In this document: positions 35,566 to 46,005 of the stretch, one piece after another
How the letters are laid out: each line of letters opens with the position of its first letter
How positions within the stretch are numbered: the first letter of the stretch is position 1
Assembly: GCF_000092825.1 (NCBI RefSeq)
Contig: NC_014168.1
Coordinates: 2,781,946-2,845,945 of the forward strand
Direction: 5' to 3'
DNA length: 64,000 nucleotides
Origin: Segniliparus rotundus DSM 44985
GTDB taxonomy: Bacteria; Actinomycetota; Actinomycetes; Mycobacteriales; Mycobacteriaceae
Program-made: the position numbers and the translations under genes
The notes under the pieces: model-generated
Told to the model about the DNA's origin: nothing
The model's input: the letters and a program-made list of their open reading frames with translations, nothing else
Database searches by the model: none

Positions 35566-35611
35566 GGCCCGGCGAACCTGCCACTAGAGGCCCGGCGAAC
35601 CTGCCACTAGA
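35566..35611. repeat. tandem 23-bp repeat in the aceE promoter
   Basis: Two perfect copies (35566-35588 and 35589-35611), each ending in CACTAGA. The second copy provides the start of the -10 element of aceE. Confidence 0.9.
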
Positions 35612-35613
35612 AT
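35608..35613 (+). promoter_or_regulatory. -10 element TAGAAT of a leaderless aceE transcript
   Basis: TAGAAT lies 8 bp before the GTG of aceE and no ribosome binding site is visible. A start site 7 bp after the -10 would fall at about the GTG, which implies a leaderless mRNA. Inference from spacing. Confidence 0.5.
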
Positions 35614-35621
35614 TGTGATCT

Positions 35622-38348
35622 GTGACAGACAAGCACCACGTCATCCGAGAAGGCGTCGCCTCATACCTCGCCGACCACGACCTGCAAGAGACCGAAGAGT
35701 GGCTGGAGTCCCTTGACGAGCTGGTCGAGCGCGAGGGCCATGAGCGCGCGCGGTTCGTGATCTTGCGCCTGTTGGAGCGCGCCCATGAAAAAGGCGTGGC
35801 GGTCCCCTCGCTCACCTCGACCGACTACGTCAACACCATTCCGACCGAGCTGGAGCCGACGTTCCCCGGCGACGAGGAAATCGAGCGCCGCTACCGGGCT
35901 TGGATCCGGTGGAACGCCGCAGTGATGGTGCACCGCGCCCAGGCTCCGGGGATCGGCGTCGGCGGCCACATCTCCACCTACGCCTCCGCGGCTTCGCTGT
36001 ACGAAGTGGGGTTCAACTGGTTCTGGCGCGGCAAGTCCCACCCATCGGGCGGCGATCAGGTGTTCATCCAAGGCCACGGCTCCCCCGGCGTGTACGCCAG
36101 GGCTTTCCTGGAAGGGCGCATCCCCGCGGAACAGCTCGACGGCTTCCGCCAGGAGCGCAGCCATCAGAGCAGGGGCGGGGGGCTGCCCTCGTACCCGCAC
36201 CCTCGCCTGTTGCCCGGGTTCTGGGAATTCCCGACCGTCTCGATGGGCCTCGGACCCGCCAACGCGATCATGCAGGCGCGGTTCAACCATTATCTGCACG
36301 ACCGGGGCATCAAAGACACCTCGGAACAGCATGTGTGGGCGTTCCTCGGCGACGGCGAGATGGACGAGCCCGAGTCGCGCGGCCTGTTGCAGATCGCGGC
36401 GACCGAGGGCCTGGACAACCTCACCTTCGTGGTCAACTGCAACTTGCAGCGCCTCGACGGCCCGGTCCGGGGCAACGGGAAGATCGTCCAGGAGCTCGAA
36501 GGCTTTTTCCGGGGCGCGGGCTGGAACGTCGTCAAAGTCGTGTGGGGCCGCGAGTGGGACGACCTCTTGCGCGCCGACGAGGACGGCGCGCTGGTCAAGA
36601 TCATGAACGAGACTCCGGACGGGGACTACCAGACATACAAGGCCAATGACGGCGCCTACGTGCGCGAGCACTTCTTCGGGCGCGATCCGCGCACCAAAGA
36701 GCTGGTGAAGAACTACAGCGACGAACAGATCTGGAACCTCAAACGAGGCGGGCACGACTACCGCAAGATCTACGCCGCCTACCAGCGGGCGCTGGCCCAC
36801 AAAGGCCAGCCGACCGTTGTGCTCGCCCACACGATCAAGGGCTACGGCCTCGGCACGAACTTCGCGGGCCGCAACGCCACCCATCAGATGAAGAAACTGG
36901 CCCTTGACGACCTGAAACAATTCCGCGACTCGTTGCGCATCCCGATCTCGGACGAAGCCCTCGAGCGCAACCCGTACCTGCCTCCGTACTACCACCCCGG
37001 CCCGGACGCTCCGGAGATCCAGTACCTCGTCGAGCGCCGCCGCGAGCTCGGGGGATTCCTGCCGCACCGGCGGACCAGCTCGAAAGCGCTCGCCCTGCCG
37101 GACGACAAGCCATACGCGACGCTGAAAACCGGCTCCGGGAAACAGCAGGTCGCGACGACCATGGCCCTGGTGCGCCTGTTCCGCGAGCTGCTCAAAGACA
37201 AGGAAATCGGCCACCGGATCGTCCCGATCATCCCCGACGAGGCCCGGACTTTCGGCATGGACTCGTGGTTCCCGTCGCTGAAGATCTACAACCGGCTGGG
37301 GCAGCTCTACACATCGGTGGACGCGGAACTCATGCTCGCCTACAAAGAGAGCCCGACCGGCCAAATCCTGCACGAGGGCATCAACGAGTGCGGATCGACC
37401 TCGTCGTTCACCGCGGTCGGCACCTCGTACGCGACGCACGACGAGCCGATGATCCCGATTTACATCTTCTACTCGATGTTCGGCTTCCAACGCACCGCCG
37501 ACAGCATCTGGGCGGCCTCTGACCAAATGGCCAGAGGCTTCCTGCTCGGCGCGACAGCGGGGCGGACCACCCTCACCGGCGAAGGGTTGCAGCACGCGGA
37601 CGGGCACTCCCTGCTCATCGCGCACACCAACCCGGCCGTGGTCGCCTACGACCCCGCGTTCGCGTACGAGATCGCGCACATCGTCCAATCGGGGCTGAGC
37701 CGCATGTACGGGCCGCACCCAGAGGACCTGATCTACTACATCACGCTGTACAACGAGCCGATCCATCAGCCGCAGGAGCCCGCCGACCTCGACGTCGACG
37801 GCCTCATCAAGGGCATGTACCTGTTCCGCCACCCCGAGTCGGACACCGGCCTGCAAGCGAACATCCTCGCTTCGGGCGTCATCCTCCCGGAGGCGCTGCG
37901 GGCGCAGGAGCTGCTCCGCGAGCATTGGCAGGTCGGGGCCACCGTCTGGTCGGTGACCTCCTGGGGCCAGCTCGCCCGCGACGGGGAGCTGAGCGACCAA
38001 GGCGCGCTGCGCCACCCCGACCAGCCGCACCACACACCGCACGTCACCAGCGCGCTCAAATCCGCCGTCGGGCCCGTGGTCGCGGTCTCGGACTGGGCCC
38101 GAGCGGTCCCGAACCTCATCCGCCCCTGGGTGCCGAACCGGTTCACCGCGCTCGGCGCGGATGGTTTCGGCTTCTCCGACACCCGCAAGGCCGCGCGCCG
38201 CGTGTTCAACATCGACGCCGAGTCCATCGTGGTGGCCGTGCTGCTCTCGCTGGCCGAGGACGGGAACTTGGACCGCTCGGTCGCAGTCCAGGCGGCGGAG
38301 CAGTACCACATCGACGACGTTCTCGCTGTGGTCGGCGATGAGCATTAG
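35622..38348 (+). CDS. aceE: pyruvate dehydrogenase E1, homodimeric type
   Basis: 908 residues, the usual length. It shows the thiamine diphosphate motif [10 protein letters not shown], the E1 region GQGSP-like [11 protein letters not shown] and the transketolase-type pyrimidine domain near 630-700. It decarboxylates pyruvate and acetylates the E2 lipoyl domain. GTG start without a visible Shine-Dalgarno site. It opens the block aceE, regulator, fabD, acpM, kasA, conserved with Rv2241-Rv2245, tying acetyl-CoA supply to fatty acid synthesis. Confidence 0.96.
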   Translation: MTDKHHVIREGVASYLADHDLQETEEWLESLDELVEREGHERARFVILRLLERAHEKGVAVPSLTSTDYVNTIPTELEPTFPGDEEIERRYRAWIRWNAAVMVHRAQAPGIGVGGHISTYASAASLYEVGFNWFWRGKSHPSGGDQVFIQGHGSPGVYARAFLEGRIPAEQLDGFRQERSHQSRGGGLPSYPHPRLLPGFWEFPTVSMGLGPANAIMQARFNHYLHDRGIKDTSEQHVWAFLGDGEMDEPESRGLLQIAATEGLDNLTFVVNCNLQRLDGPVRGNGKIVQELEGFFRGAGWNVVKVVWGREWDDLLRADEDGALVKIMNETPDGDYQTYKANDGAYVREHFFGRDPRTKELVKNYSDEQIWNLKRGGHDYRKIYAAYQRALAHKGQPTVVLAHTIKGYGLGTNFAGRNATHQMKKLALDDLKQFRDSLRIPISDEALERNPYLPPYYHPGPDAPEIQYLVERRRELGGFLPHRRTSSKALALPDDKPYATLKTGSGKQQVATTMALVRLFRELLKDKEIGHRIVPIIPDEARTFGMDSWFPSLKIYNRLGQLYTSVDAELMLAYKESPTGQILHEGINECGSTSSFTAVGTSYATHDEPMIPIYIFYSMFGFQRTADSIWAASDQMARGFLLGATAGRTTLTGEGLQHADGHSLLIAHTNPAVVAYDPAFAYEIAHIVQSGLSRMYGPHPEDLIYYITLYNEPIHQPQEPADLDVDGLIKGMYLFRHPESDTGLQANILASGVILPEALRAQELLREHWQVGATVWSVTSWGQLARDGELSDQGALRHPDQPHHTPHVTSALKSAVGPVVAVSDWARAVPNLIRPWVPNRFTALGADGFGFSDTRKAARRVFNIDAESIVVAVLLSLAEDGNLDRSVAVQAAEQYHIDDVLAVVGDEH

Positions 38349-38369
38349 CGAACACGTCGGAAGCGGCGC

Positions 38370-39698
38370 ATGAGCCCGGCCGCGCGGGGGGGCCCTCGGC
38401 CGAGGCGGTCGAAAAAACGCAACCGCGAGCCGCTTCCGGAGAATTTGCTTCGCAGGATTAAGCACTTCTCCGGGCATTTGGCCACCGACGCGGTCCGGTC
38501 TATGGATGTGCAACTGCCGTACTTCGCCGAGCTGGACACGAACCAGCGGGCCAATGTGCAGCTCGTGGTGCAGACCGCCGTGGTGAACTTTGTGGAGTGG
38601 CTGCAAAACCCCTCCACACAGGTGGGTTTGGCCCTGCAGCCCTTCGAGGTCGTGCCCCAAGACCTCGCCAGACACATCACCCTGTCCCAGACCGTGGATA
38701 TGATCCGGGTTTCGCTGGAGCATTTCGAGCTGTATCTGCCAGCGCTCGCCAAGGACGAGGCACAGCTCGTCAACCTCACCGAGTCCGTGCTGCGCTACGG
38801 CAGGGAGATCGGCTTCGCCGCCGCCGCCGCGTACGCAGAGGCCGCGGAAGCCCGAGGCTCCTGGGACAACCGGCTCGAAGCCGTCCTGGTCGACGCCGTG
38901 ATCCGAGGCGACGCGAGCGGCGAGCTGCAATCCAGGGCGGCGACCTTGAACTGGGACGCGAACGCGCCCGCGACCGTGATCGTCGGGGAGGCCCGGACCG
39001 ACTCTCCGACGAGCATCCCCGTGCTCATCCACAACATCGCCCAACGCCACTCGGGGGCCGCGCTCTCGGCGGTGCACGGGCGCAAGCTCATCACGGTCGT
39101 CTCTGGCGCGCTGCCGTCCAATCAAGCGTTCCTCGCCGAATTGCTCAAAGTCTTCGAAGACTCGCCGGTGGTGATCGGGCCGACCGCGCCGTCGCTCGCC
39201 GAGGCCAGGATCTCCGCCACGGATGCCCTCTCCGCGCTCGAAGCGGTGGCCGGATGGCGCGGAGCGCCTCGGCCGGCCCACGCCGACGAGCTGCTGCCGG
39301 AGCGTGTGCTCAACGGAGACATTTCGGCGGCGCGCGCGCTGACCGAACAAGTGGTGTCGCCGTTGCTCGCCGCAGGGGCGAGCCTCTTGACCACGCTCGA
39401 ATCCTATTTGGACACCGGCGGCGGCGTGGACGCCTGCGCGCGGGAGCTCTTTGTGCACCCGAACACCGTCCGCTACCGGCTCCGGCGGATCGCGGCGGTC
39501 ACCGGGCTCGACCCCACCGATCCTCGGGACGGGTTCGTGTTGCGCGTGGCCAGCATCATCGGCAGGATCAGCGCGAGCCCGGGGCCGAGGGACGTCGGTT
39601 TCACATCGACATGGGCCGTGGAGCACAGCGACTCCCTCGGGTCCAGCGAGCAGAGAGCTTCCGCTGATTCGTCGTCGAACAGCACAAGCGATTTGTAG
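38370..39698 (+). CDS. PucR/CdaR-type regulator of FAS-II (Rv2242/FasR-like)
   Basis: 442 residues. The C-terminal helix-turn-helix is visible in LDTGGGVDACARELF and HPNTVRYRLRRIA (about 345-385). The middle holds the GGDEF-like region of the family. The homologue in Streptomyces (FasR) activates the fabD operon, and Rv2242 holds this position in M. tuberculosis. It starts 21 bp after aceE. An AT-rich palindrome overlaps its stop codon and is a plausible binding site. Confidence 0.88.
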   Translation: MSPAARGGPRPRRSKKRNREPLPENLLRRIKHFSGHLATDAVRSMDVQLPYFAELDTNQRANVQLVVQTAVVNFVEWLQNPSTQVGLALQPFEVVPQDLARHITLSQTVDMIRVSLEHFELYLPALAKDEAQLVNLTESVLRYGREIGFAAAAAYAEAAEARGSWDNRLEAVLVDAVIRGDASGELQSRAATLNWDANAPATVIVGEARTDSPTSIPVLIHNIAQRHSGAALSAVHGRKLITVVSGALPSNQAFLAELLKVFEDSPVVIGPTAPSLAEARISATDALSALEAVAGWRGAPRPAHADELLPERVLNGDISAARALTEQVVSPLLAAGASLLTTLESYLDTGGGVDACARELFVHPNTVRYRLRRIAAVTGLDPTDPRDGFVLRVASIIGRISASPGPRDVGFTSTWAVEHSDSLGSSEQRASADSSSNSTSDL

Positions 39699-39710
39699 AA
39701 ATCTACAAAT
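39691..39710. promoter_or_regulatory. AT-rich palindrome upstream of fabD (candidate operator)
   Basis: ATTTGTAGA and TCTACAAAT separated by AA: a perfect 9-bp inverted repeat, strikingly AT-rich for this genome, overlapping the regulator's stop codon and 66 bp before fabD. It fits a dimer-binding operator for the adjacent regulator; untested. Confidence 0.5.
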
Positions 39711-39776
39711 TACTCGGCAGGATTTCGTCATGTCGCACACCGCAAACCAAGCCGACTTTAGTGTTCTCTTAAATTC

Positions 39777-40688
39777 ATGCGCTCATTAGTTGCCCCCGGG
39801 CAAGGATCCCAGTCCGCCGGGATGCTCACGCCGTGGCTCGCCATCCCCGGCGCCGCAGAACGTGTCGCGACCTGGTCTGAGCAAACCGGGCTCGACCTGG
39901 AGCACCTGGGGACCTCCGCCTCCGCCGAGGAGGTCACCGACACCGCGGTGGCCCAGCCGCTCATTGTCGCAGTGGGCCTGCTCGCTTGGGAGAAACTCCG
40001 CCAGGACGGCTTCGGGATAGAAGCCGACACCCTCGTGGCGGGCCACTCCATCGGCGAGCTCACCGCGGCGGCCGTCGCCGGCGTCATCACCGCGGACGAG
40101 GCCGTGCAACTCGCCGCCGTCCGGGGCCGCGAAATGGCGAAGGCCTGCGCGATCGCCCCGAGCGGCATGTCCGCGTTGCTCGGCGGCGACGAGGAGGACG
40201 TGCTCGCTCGGCTTGATGAGCTAGACTTAGTCCCGGCGAACCGCAATGCCAAGGGACAGATCGTCGCCGCGGGATCCCTTGCGGCACTTGAGGAGCTGAA
40301 GGCGAACCCGCCGCACGGCGCCCGGGTCCGTCCCTTGTCGGTCGCCGGAGCGTTCCACACGGAGCACATGGCCACTGCGCGGGAGGCGGTCGCGGCGGCG
40401 GTCGCCGAGCTCACGCCGAGCGACCCGCTCGTGGCATTGCTGTCCAACGCAGACGGCGAGGTCGTGCGATCGGGAGCCGACGCGCTCACGAGGATCGTCA
40501 ACCAGGTCACGTCCCCTGTGCGCTGGGACCTTTGCCAAGCGAAGATGCGCGAACTCGGCGTGGACACGCTCACCGAGCTGCCACCAGCCGGTACGCTCAC
40601 TGCGATCGCGAAGCGGGAGCTGGCGGAAGTGCAAACGCACGCCGTGAAAAAAGTAGAAGATTTGGCGCTCGTCGCCGAGCTCGGGTGA
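39777..40688 (+). CDS. fabD: malonyl-CoA:ACP transacylase
   Basis: 303 residues. The catalytic Ser91 is in GHSIGE, Arg117 in GREM and His194 in GAFHTEHM. It loads malonyl units on AcpM for FAS-II. No Shine-Dalgarno is obvious before the ATG. It starts the fabD-acpM-kasA unit. Confidence 0.96.
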   Translation: MRSLVAPGQGSQSAGMLTPWLAIPGAAERVATWSEQTGLDLEHLGTSASAEEVTDTAVAQPLIVAVGLLAWEKLRQDGFGIEADTLVAGHSIGELTAAAVAGVITADEAVQLAAVRGREMAKACAIAPSGMSALLGGDEEDVLARLDELDLVPANRNAKGQIVAAGSLAALEELKANPPHGARVRPLSVAGAFHTEHMATAREAVAAAVAELTPSDPLVALLSNADGEVVRSGADALTRIVNQVTSPVRWDLCQAKMRELGVDTLTELPPAGTLTAIAKRELAEVQTHAVKKVEDLALVAELG

Positions 40689-40772
40689 CGCGTTCGCGTC
40701 ATCCCTGACCAAAGCGGCAACGGGCAAAGCGCCCGACAAACCTGCCGCGAAAAGAAAGAAGGAGACGGCCAA

Positions 40773-41159
40773 GTGCCTACCAGTGAAGCCGAAATCATCG
40801 CCGGAATCGCCGACATCATCGAAGAAGTGACCGGCATCGAGCCCTCGGAGATCACCCCGGAGAAGTCCTTTATCGACGACCTCGACATCGACTCCCTCTC
40901 CATGGTGGAGATCGCGGTGCAGACCGAGGACAAGTACGGTGTCACCATCCCCGACGAGGACCTGACCTCCCTGCGCACCGTTGGCGACGTCGTCGCCTAC
41001 ATCCAGAAGCTGGAAGAAGACAACTCCGAGGTCGCCGAGAAGATCCGCGCGTCGCTGCAGTCCGGCGGCAAGGACTCCGACGAGGCCAAGGAAGCCATCC
41101 GCCAAGCCGCGGCTGAGATCGAGGCCAAGAAGAAGGCCGAAGCCGCCGAGGCTAAGTGA
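40773..41159 (+). CDS. acpM: meromycolate extension acyl carrier protein
   Basis: 128 residues from GTG with AGAAGGAG upstream. The phosphopantetheine site is Ser41 in DIDSLSMVE. The C-terminal extension, rich in Glu, Lys and Ala, distinguishes AcpM from ordinary ACPs. It carries growing meromycolate chains. Confidence 0.96.
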   Translation: MPTSEAEIIAGIADIIEEVTGIEPSEITPEKSFIDDLDIDSLSMVEIAVQTEDKYGVTIPDEDLTSLRTVGDVVAYIQKLEEDNSEVAEKIRASLQSGGKDSDEAKEAIRQAAAEIEAKKKAEAAEAK

Positions 41160-41166
41160 GGCAGCG

Positions 41167-42426
41167 ATGAGTTCTGCAACCACCCTCAACGGCGGTTATC
41201 CCAGTATCGTCATCACCGGCATGCACGCTGTGTCGGGGCTCGGCCACGATGTCGACACGACATGGAACAACCTGCTCGCGGGCAAGAGCGGTGTCGAGAA
41301 GCTGGAAACCGCTCGGCTGACCGGGCTCTCCTTGGAGGGCCTGCCGGCGCAAATCGGCTCTCAGCTGAAGTTCGACCCGACTGAGACTCTCAGCAGGGTG
41401 GAAAAGCGCCGGATGAGCTACACCCAGCAGCTCGGCGTGGTCGTCGCCCGCCAGCTCTGGGAAGAGGCCGGCAAGCCCGAGGTGGACGGCGACCGGCTCG
41501 CCGTCATCGTCGGCAGCGGCCTCGGCGGCGGCGACGCGATGCTCGACACCATCGACCGGATGCGCGACGGCGGGTACAAAAAAGTGTCCCCGCTGTCCGT
41601 GCAAATGATCATGGCGAACGGCACTGCGGCTGTGATCGGGCTCGAGCTCGGCGCGCGCGCTGGCGTGGTCACCCCGATCTCGGCCTGCGCCACCGGCACC
41701 GAAGCGCTGGTGCACGCATGGCAGATGATCGCCATGGGCGATGCCGACATGGTCATCGCCGGTGGTGTGGAGAGCACGATCGACGCGATCCCGATCGCAT
41801 GCTTCTCGATGATGCGCGCGCTCTCCACCCAGAACGATGATCCGAAAGCGGCCTCCCGCCCGTTCGACAAAGACCGCAAGGGCTTCGTCTTCGGCGAGGG
41901 CGGCGCGTTGCTCATCATCGAGCGGGAAGAGCACGCCAAAGCGCGTGGCGCGAAGATCCTTGCCCGTCTCATGGGCGTTGGCCTCACCTCGGACGCCTTC
42001 CACATGGTCGCCCCCGACCTTGAGGGCAAGGGAGCCGAGCGGGCCATGCGGCGCGCCATCGAGCGAGCCGGTGTCACCGCCTCCGACATCACGTATGTCA
42101 ACGCGCATGCCACCGGCACCGACGTCGGCGACCCGGCGGAGGCAATGGCGATCAACCGGGCCATCGGCGACCACCCCGCGGTGTACGCTCCGAAGTCCGC
42201 TCTCGGCCACTCCATTGGCGCGACCGGCGCTCTCGAGACGATCCTCACCGTCAAGGCTCTGGAGGAAGGGATTTCCCCGCCGACGCTGAACCTCGACAAC
42301 AAGGATCCGGAGATCAACCTGGACGTCATTCATGGCGAGAACCGCAAGGGCGACTTCCAATTCGCGATCAACAACTCCTTCGGGTTCGGCGGCCACAACG
42401 CCGCCGTCGTGTTGGGCAAGGCCTGA
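41167..42426 (+). CDS. kasA: beta-ketoacyl-ACP synthase, KasA-type
   Basis: 419 residues from the ATG at 41167, which has GAGG upstream; the frame is open through acpM but that part is a shadow. The Cys-His-His triad is Cys174 (SACATG), His314 (NAHATGTD) and His348 (ALGHS), with Lys343. It elongates meromycolate chains. It is the last gene of the block: a terminator follows, with no kasB or accD6 behind it. Confidence 0.95.
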   Translation: MSSATTLNGGYPSIVITGMHAVSGLGHDVDTTWNNLLAGKSGVEKLETARLTGLSLEGLPAQIGSQLKFDPTETLSRVEKRRMSYTQQLGVVVARQLWEEAGKPEVDGDRLAVIVGSGLGGGDAMLDTIDRMRDGGYKKVSPLSVQMIMANGTAAVIGLELGARAGVVTPISACATGTEALVHAWQMIAMGDADMVIAGGVESTIDAIPIACFSMMRALSTQNDDPKAASRPFDKDRKGFVFGEGGALLIIEREEHAKARGAKILARLMGVGLTSDAFHMVAPDLEGKGAERAMRRAIERAGVTASDITYVNAHATGTDVGDPAEAMAINRAIGDHPAVYAPKSALGHSIGATGALETILTVKALEEGISPPTLNLDNKDPEINLDVIHGENRKGDFQFAINNSFGFGGHNAAVVLGKA

Positions 42427-42466
42427 TCCTCACGGACCAGGGCTCGCCCTGAACAGGGCGTGGCTT

Positions 42467-42512
42467 GCATATGCGAATCCCCCCGGCAGCTGCCGGGGGG
42501 ATTCGCATATGC
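42467..42512. terminator. perfect 46-bp palindrome, bidirectional terminator
   Basis: Two 23-bp arms with no spacer, GC-rich at the centre and flanked by GCATATGC ends. It lies between convergent kasA and the nitroreductase-like gene. Confidence 0.75.
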
Positions 42513-42519
42513 GCGTTCC

Positions 42520-42948
42520 TTAGGAGGTCGGCCTGAGCTCGACAATCGGAATCGGGCGGCTGGTTTTCTTCTGGTACTCGGTGTACCGATTCTTGTTGGC
42601 CGCGTTCACGATCCGCCAGCGCCGCGCGTAGTCCGGATCGTCCGGAAGGGTCGCCTTCGCAGTCACAGCGCGCGTGCGGCGGCCGATCTGGATCTCACAA
42701 TCCGGTTTCGCGCGCAAATTGGCCAACCACCCAGGGGGCCGGTCCGCCCCTCCGTTCGAAGCGACGACAAGATACACGCCTGCGTCTTCGGCGTACGTCA
42801 ACGCGTTGGTTCTGGACAGGCCGCTCTTCCTGCCGGTCGTGCGCAACAACAGGCAGGGCACTCCCAAGAGTTTGTGGCCGACCAAGCCACCGCTTTTCTC
42901 ATACACCCACTGATGCGCCTGCAGGACGCGGTGCAACACAGTCGTCAT
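42520..42948 (-). CDS. Ddn-like F420-dependent nitroreductase family protein
   Basis: 142 residues from the ATG at 42948. The pattern LLLRTTGRKSGLSRTNAL, then VVASNGG and P-G-W-x-x-N-L is typical of the DUF385/Ddn family, split-barrel proteins that bind deazaflavin F420. Role likely in redox of quinones or xenobiotics. Single gene. Confidence 0.87.
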   Translation of the reverse strand: MTTVLHRVLQAHQWVYEKSGGLVGHKLLGVPCLLLRTTGRKSGLSRTNALTYAEDAGVYLVVASNGGADRPPGWLANLRAKPDCEIQIGRRTRAVTAKATLPDDPDYARRWRIVNAANKNRYTEYQKKTSRPIPIVELRPTS

Positions 42949-43078
42949 GGGACTTCTTTCTGACGGTTCGGCTCTTGCTCCTTGCAAGTAGCATGCGGGC
43001 AATCCGGCGGACCGTGCCGCGCCCAACCAGGTTGCGCTCGAAGAGCAGTTCGGCCTGATCCCGCGAACGAGAAGAGAC

Positions 43079-43612
43079 CTAGCCCGCCGAACGTTCCCGG
43101 CCAGCAGAAACGGCGCCGCCTTCACGGTAGGGCTCCAGCGCCCGGTCCCATGCCGCGCCCAACGCCTCGTCCAATTGCGCCGCGAACCACATGCCATCGC
43201 GCCGCCCATGCTCCATGAGCGCGCGCAGATACGATTCCCCGAGGATGACATCGCCGTTCGCGCCGGTCTCGCCATGCCACAGGCCGATGCCGGGGACATA
43301 GCTGAACCGTTCGCCGTTGACACCGGGGCTGGGGTCTTCCGTCACTTCGAAACGAAGCATGGGCCATTGGCGCAAGGCGTTGACAAGCCGAGCGCCGGTT
43401 CCCACCGGACCACGCCAATCCACAACAGCGCGCTGTGCTCCGGGAGCAGCCGCCTGGTCTCGCCAGACGAGGTCTGCTGGCGAGCCAAGGGCAGTGGTGA
43501 GCGCCCATTCCACGTGTGGACAGACCGCCGCAGGAGCGTAGTGGATGTACACGACACCACTCGCCGACTGCGCGGACGTATTGAGCGCTGCATTATGAAG
43601 TTGATTGCGCAC
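43079..43612 (-). CDS. DUF3145 family protein
   Basis: 177 residues from a GTG at 43612, preferred because AGGAGG lies 5 bases upstream; an ATG at 43627 overlaps that site. The family pattern is clear: VVYIHYAPAAVCPHVEWAL, then FEVTEDPSPGVNGERFSY and a C-terminal E-A-L-G-x-A-W-D. DUF3145 is an actinobacterial family of unknown function, cytoplasmic. Confidence 0.88.
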   Translation of the reverse strand: MRNQLHNAALNTSAQSASGVVYIHYAPAAVCPHVEWALTTALGSPADLVWRDQAAAPGAQRAVVDWRGPVGTGARLVNALRQWPMLRFEVTEDPSPGVNGERFSYVPGIGLWHGETGANGDVILGESYLRALMEHGRRDGMWFAAQLDEALGAAWDRALEPYREGGAVSAGRERSAG

Positions 43613-43726
43613 ACGTACCTCCTGCATCGACGAGCTTCGTCTTCCCCAACGAACTCTGCGGCGGTACATCGCGTGCGCGTAATTCCAGTATTGCACGAAA
43701 CACGCGCAGGCGCTAGGGCCAATCCT

Positions 43727-44563
43727 TCAAGCAGGCACGCTGGTTCCGGCGAATTCCGCGAGGACAGCATCAGAGAAGCCCGGCCACAAAGGCTTCGCCC
43801 ATCCCCCGTCCTGGAACGGCCGGTCGGTCAACACCACACAAGCAAGCTGCGCGTTCGGGTCCACCCACAGGAATGTGCCGGAGGCCCCGAAATGCCCGAA
43901 CGTCTTCGGAGAATTTCCGGCGCCCGTCCAATGCGGGCTCTTCGCCCCACGCAGCTCGAAACCCAGCCCCCAATCGTTGGGCTTCATATTGCCGTACCCG
44001 ACAAGCACGCCGTCCAATCCCGTGAACTGGACGTTCGTCGCCTCCACGAGCAATTCTGGCGCGAGAAGCCTCGGCGCGAGCAGCTCACCGGCGAACCGGG
44101 CGAGATCCCGGCAATGCGCCCCCGCCCCCCACGCCGCCGAACCGGTGAAAGACACATCGCGCATGCCCAAGGGGTCGAAAACCGCTTCGGCGGTGTATTC
44201 GTGGAAACCTATGCCGGTTTCCCGCGCAACCTGTTCCGCCAACATCTCGACACCCGCGTTCGAGTAGATCCTTCGAGAGCCAGGCCGAGCGAACGGCACC
44301 CGGCTGTCAAACGGCAGACCCGAAGCATGGGCGAGCAGATGACGCAGCGTCGACCCCGGCGGACCCGCCGGATCGTCAAGCCCCAACGCGCCCTCTTGCA
44401 CAGCAAGAAGCGCCGCGTAGCCACTGAGGATCTTGGTCACCGAGGCAAGCGGGAAAACCCGCTCCACCTCGCCGTGCTCGGCGACCACCCCCGAAGGGGC
44501 GATCACCGTCGCGGCCACGTGGTCGACAGGCCACGCGTCGAGCAACGAAAGGGCGGTCGTCAC
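43727..44563 (-). CDS. beta-lactamase-fold serine hydrolase
   Basis: 278 residues from a GTG at 44563. Ser41-V-T-K44 is the S-x-x-K nucleophile motif and Tyr100-S-N102 the Y-x-N motif; HFGASG near the C-terminus takes the place of K-T-G. No signal peptide, so likely a cytoplasmic esterase or peptidase of the class C-like group. It follows the Pro-rich lipoprotein gene by 13 bp. Confidence 0.8.
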   Translation of the reverse strand: MTTALSLLDAWPVDHVAATVIAPSGVVAEHGEVERVFPLASVTKILSGYAALLAVQEGALGLDDPAGPPGSTLRHLLAHASGLPFDSRVPFARPGSRRIYSNAGVEMLAEQVARETGIGFHEYTAEAVFDPLGMRDVSFTGSAAWGAGAHCRDLARFAGELLAPRLLAPELLVEATNVQFTGLDGVLVGYGNMKPNDWGLGFELRGAKSPHWTGAGNSPKTFGHFGASGTFLWVDPNAQLACVVLTDRPFQDGGWAKPLWPGFSDAVLAEFAGTSVPA

Positions 44564-44576
44564 GTCCGGCGCCCGA

Positions 44577-45098
44577 TCAATTGATCGGAGGGATGTCCTC
44601 GATCGGCGGCGGGAAGGCCGGTCCGGACTGCGTGGTCGGAGCGGCCGATGTGCTCGGCGCGGGCGTGTCCGGACGGACAGGGGCCGTTGCCACCGGAGGC
44701 TGCGGCGGGCGAGGCACACTCGTGGTCCGGGGCGGAACCGGAACCGCAGGGACCGGCGGCGGCGTGTACACCGGCGGCGCGGCGCTGGTCTCCGGCGCGG
44801 GCGGCGTCTCAGCAGGAGGCACGGGAGACGGGGCCTCGTTCAAAGGCGACGTCTCCGGGTTCTCCGGAGGCGGAGGAAGCTCCGACTCGTCCGAGGGCAC
44901 GGGAAGAACGTCCGACTCCTCCGAAGACGGAGCGGCAGGAGCCTCAGACGCGGGGGTCTCGGGCACCTTCTTGTCGTCCGTGGAGCATCCGAGCACAGCG
45001 ATCCCCGCAAAAGTCGCAGCCGCGACCGCTTGCAACGTCAGCTTCGAGATCGACTTCTGCGTCGACTCTGAATCAGGTCCGATCACCCAGCACCTCAC
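44577..45098 (-). CDS. proline-rich lipoprotein
   Basis: 173 residues. A signal sequence ends with lipobox AVLGC at about 34-38. The rest is Pro-, Ser-, Thr- and Glu-rich and must be extended, a cell-wall spacer rather than an enzyme. No family recognised. Start codon uncertain. Confidence 0.65.
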   Translation of the reverse strand: MRCWVIGPDSESTQKSISKLTLQAVAAATFAGIAVLGCSTDDKKVPETPASEAPAAPSSEESDVLPVPSDESELPPPPENPETSPLNEAPSPVPPAETPPAPETSAAPPVYTPPPVPAVPVPPRTTSVPRPPQPPVATAPVRPDTPAPSTSAAPTTQSGPAFPPPIEDIPPIN

Positions 45099-45374
45099 TT
45101 TTCATCCTGAATGTTGACCACCGCACGCCCCACATGTGCGCAGACACGCCCGGTTAAGGACACATCCTAACCATGCATGATCGAAACAGTCCGCAGGGGG
45201 GTGTTCGCGGAGCCGCGCGCCGGAGCGCGACGGGGCTGCCGCCGCCGAGCTTCAACGCCCGCAGAACTCGCCGGAGATCAAACGACGCCCTGTTCAGGAC
45301 GCACGCGGTGGAGAGCAACAAGAGATTTTTTGGAACGCCGCGCCCTCATGGAACAGCGAGAAAACGTGTGAAAA

Positions 45375-45758
45375 TCAGACGTTTTCCTTCCCCCCGCGCA
45401 GAGCCGCCAGGAACGCGTCCGGCTTTTCGAGGCTGACGAGCACACAACGAACCGGCCATGCGCCCAGCGGGGCTTTCACTGGTTTGACCGGGGTGGCGAA
45501 CCGGACGATCACGACACCGTCCCGCGACCCGTTGACGAGCCAACCGTCTTCGGCCCCATGAACTCCCCAAGCCAAAGGGCGCTTGCCGTACAGGCGCGCT
45601 GATGCGATGTTCCCCAGCGGCACGTCGATCTGGAACGCCCAGCCGTGCTTGACGCGGAGCATGTTGTCATCGACGCGGATGACGGCGCGCTTCGGACCCA
45701 TCCCGAACACAGTCGAGAGCGGTCTGCACCACCGGTCGTATCGCATTGCGAAGTCCAT
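45375..45758 (-). CDS. conserved hypothetical protein
   Basis: 127 residues from the ATG at 45758; the frame is open to 45878 but the upstream part does not resemble the family. MRYDRWCRPLSTVFGMGPKR, W-G-V-H-G and W-L-V-N-G-S-R-D-G-x-V are recurrent in short mycobacterial proteins of unknown role. Cytoplasmic. Confidence 0.65.
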   Translation of the reverse strand: MDFAMRYDRWCRPLSTVFGMGPKRAVIRVDDNMLRVKHGWAFQIDVPLGNIASARLYGKRPLAWGVHGAEDGWLVNGSRDGVVIVRFATPVKPVKAPLGAWPVRCVLVSLEKPDAFLAALRGGKENV

Positions 45759-46005
45759 AGGAGCATTGTCGTCCTCATCGGCACTGCTCGCCGCGGAGCC
45801 CTTCGCGACCCGCGCGGGCGCGCGACGGAGCAAGAAAATTCCAGCCTTGTCGCACACAGCGCACACAGACCCGCGCACGACGCGATCCTAGGATTTCGGA
45901 ACGCCCGACCAGGGGCACGCTGCGGGAACGCAAGGAATTCGATGTGTTCTGCTGGTGCTCGTCAATAACTCGCTTGGCCCAGCACCGGCTACGCCACGTC
46001 ACAGT

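Noticed and set aside
35566-35611. CRISPR-like repeats
   Set aside because: Only two head-to-tail copies with no spacer; no array or cas gene anywhere in the window.
35661-39740. A 1359-codon frame antisense to aceE and the regulator
   Set aside because: Shadow of the coding frames of aceE and its neighbour; no domain patterns.
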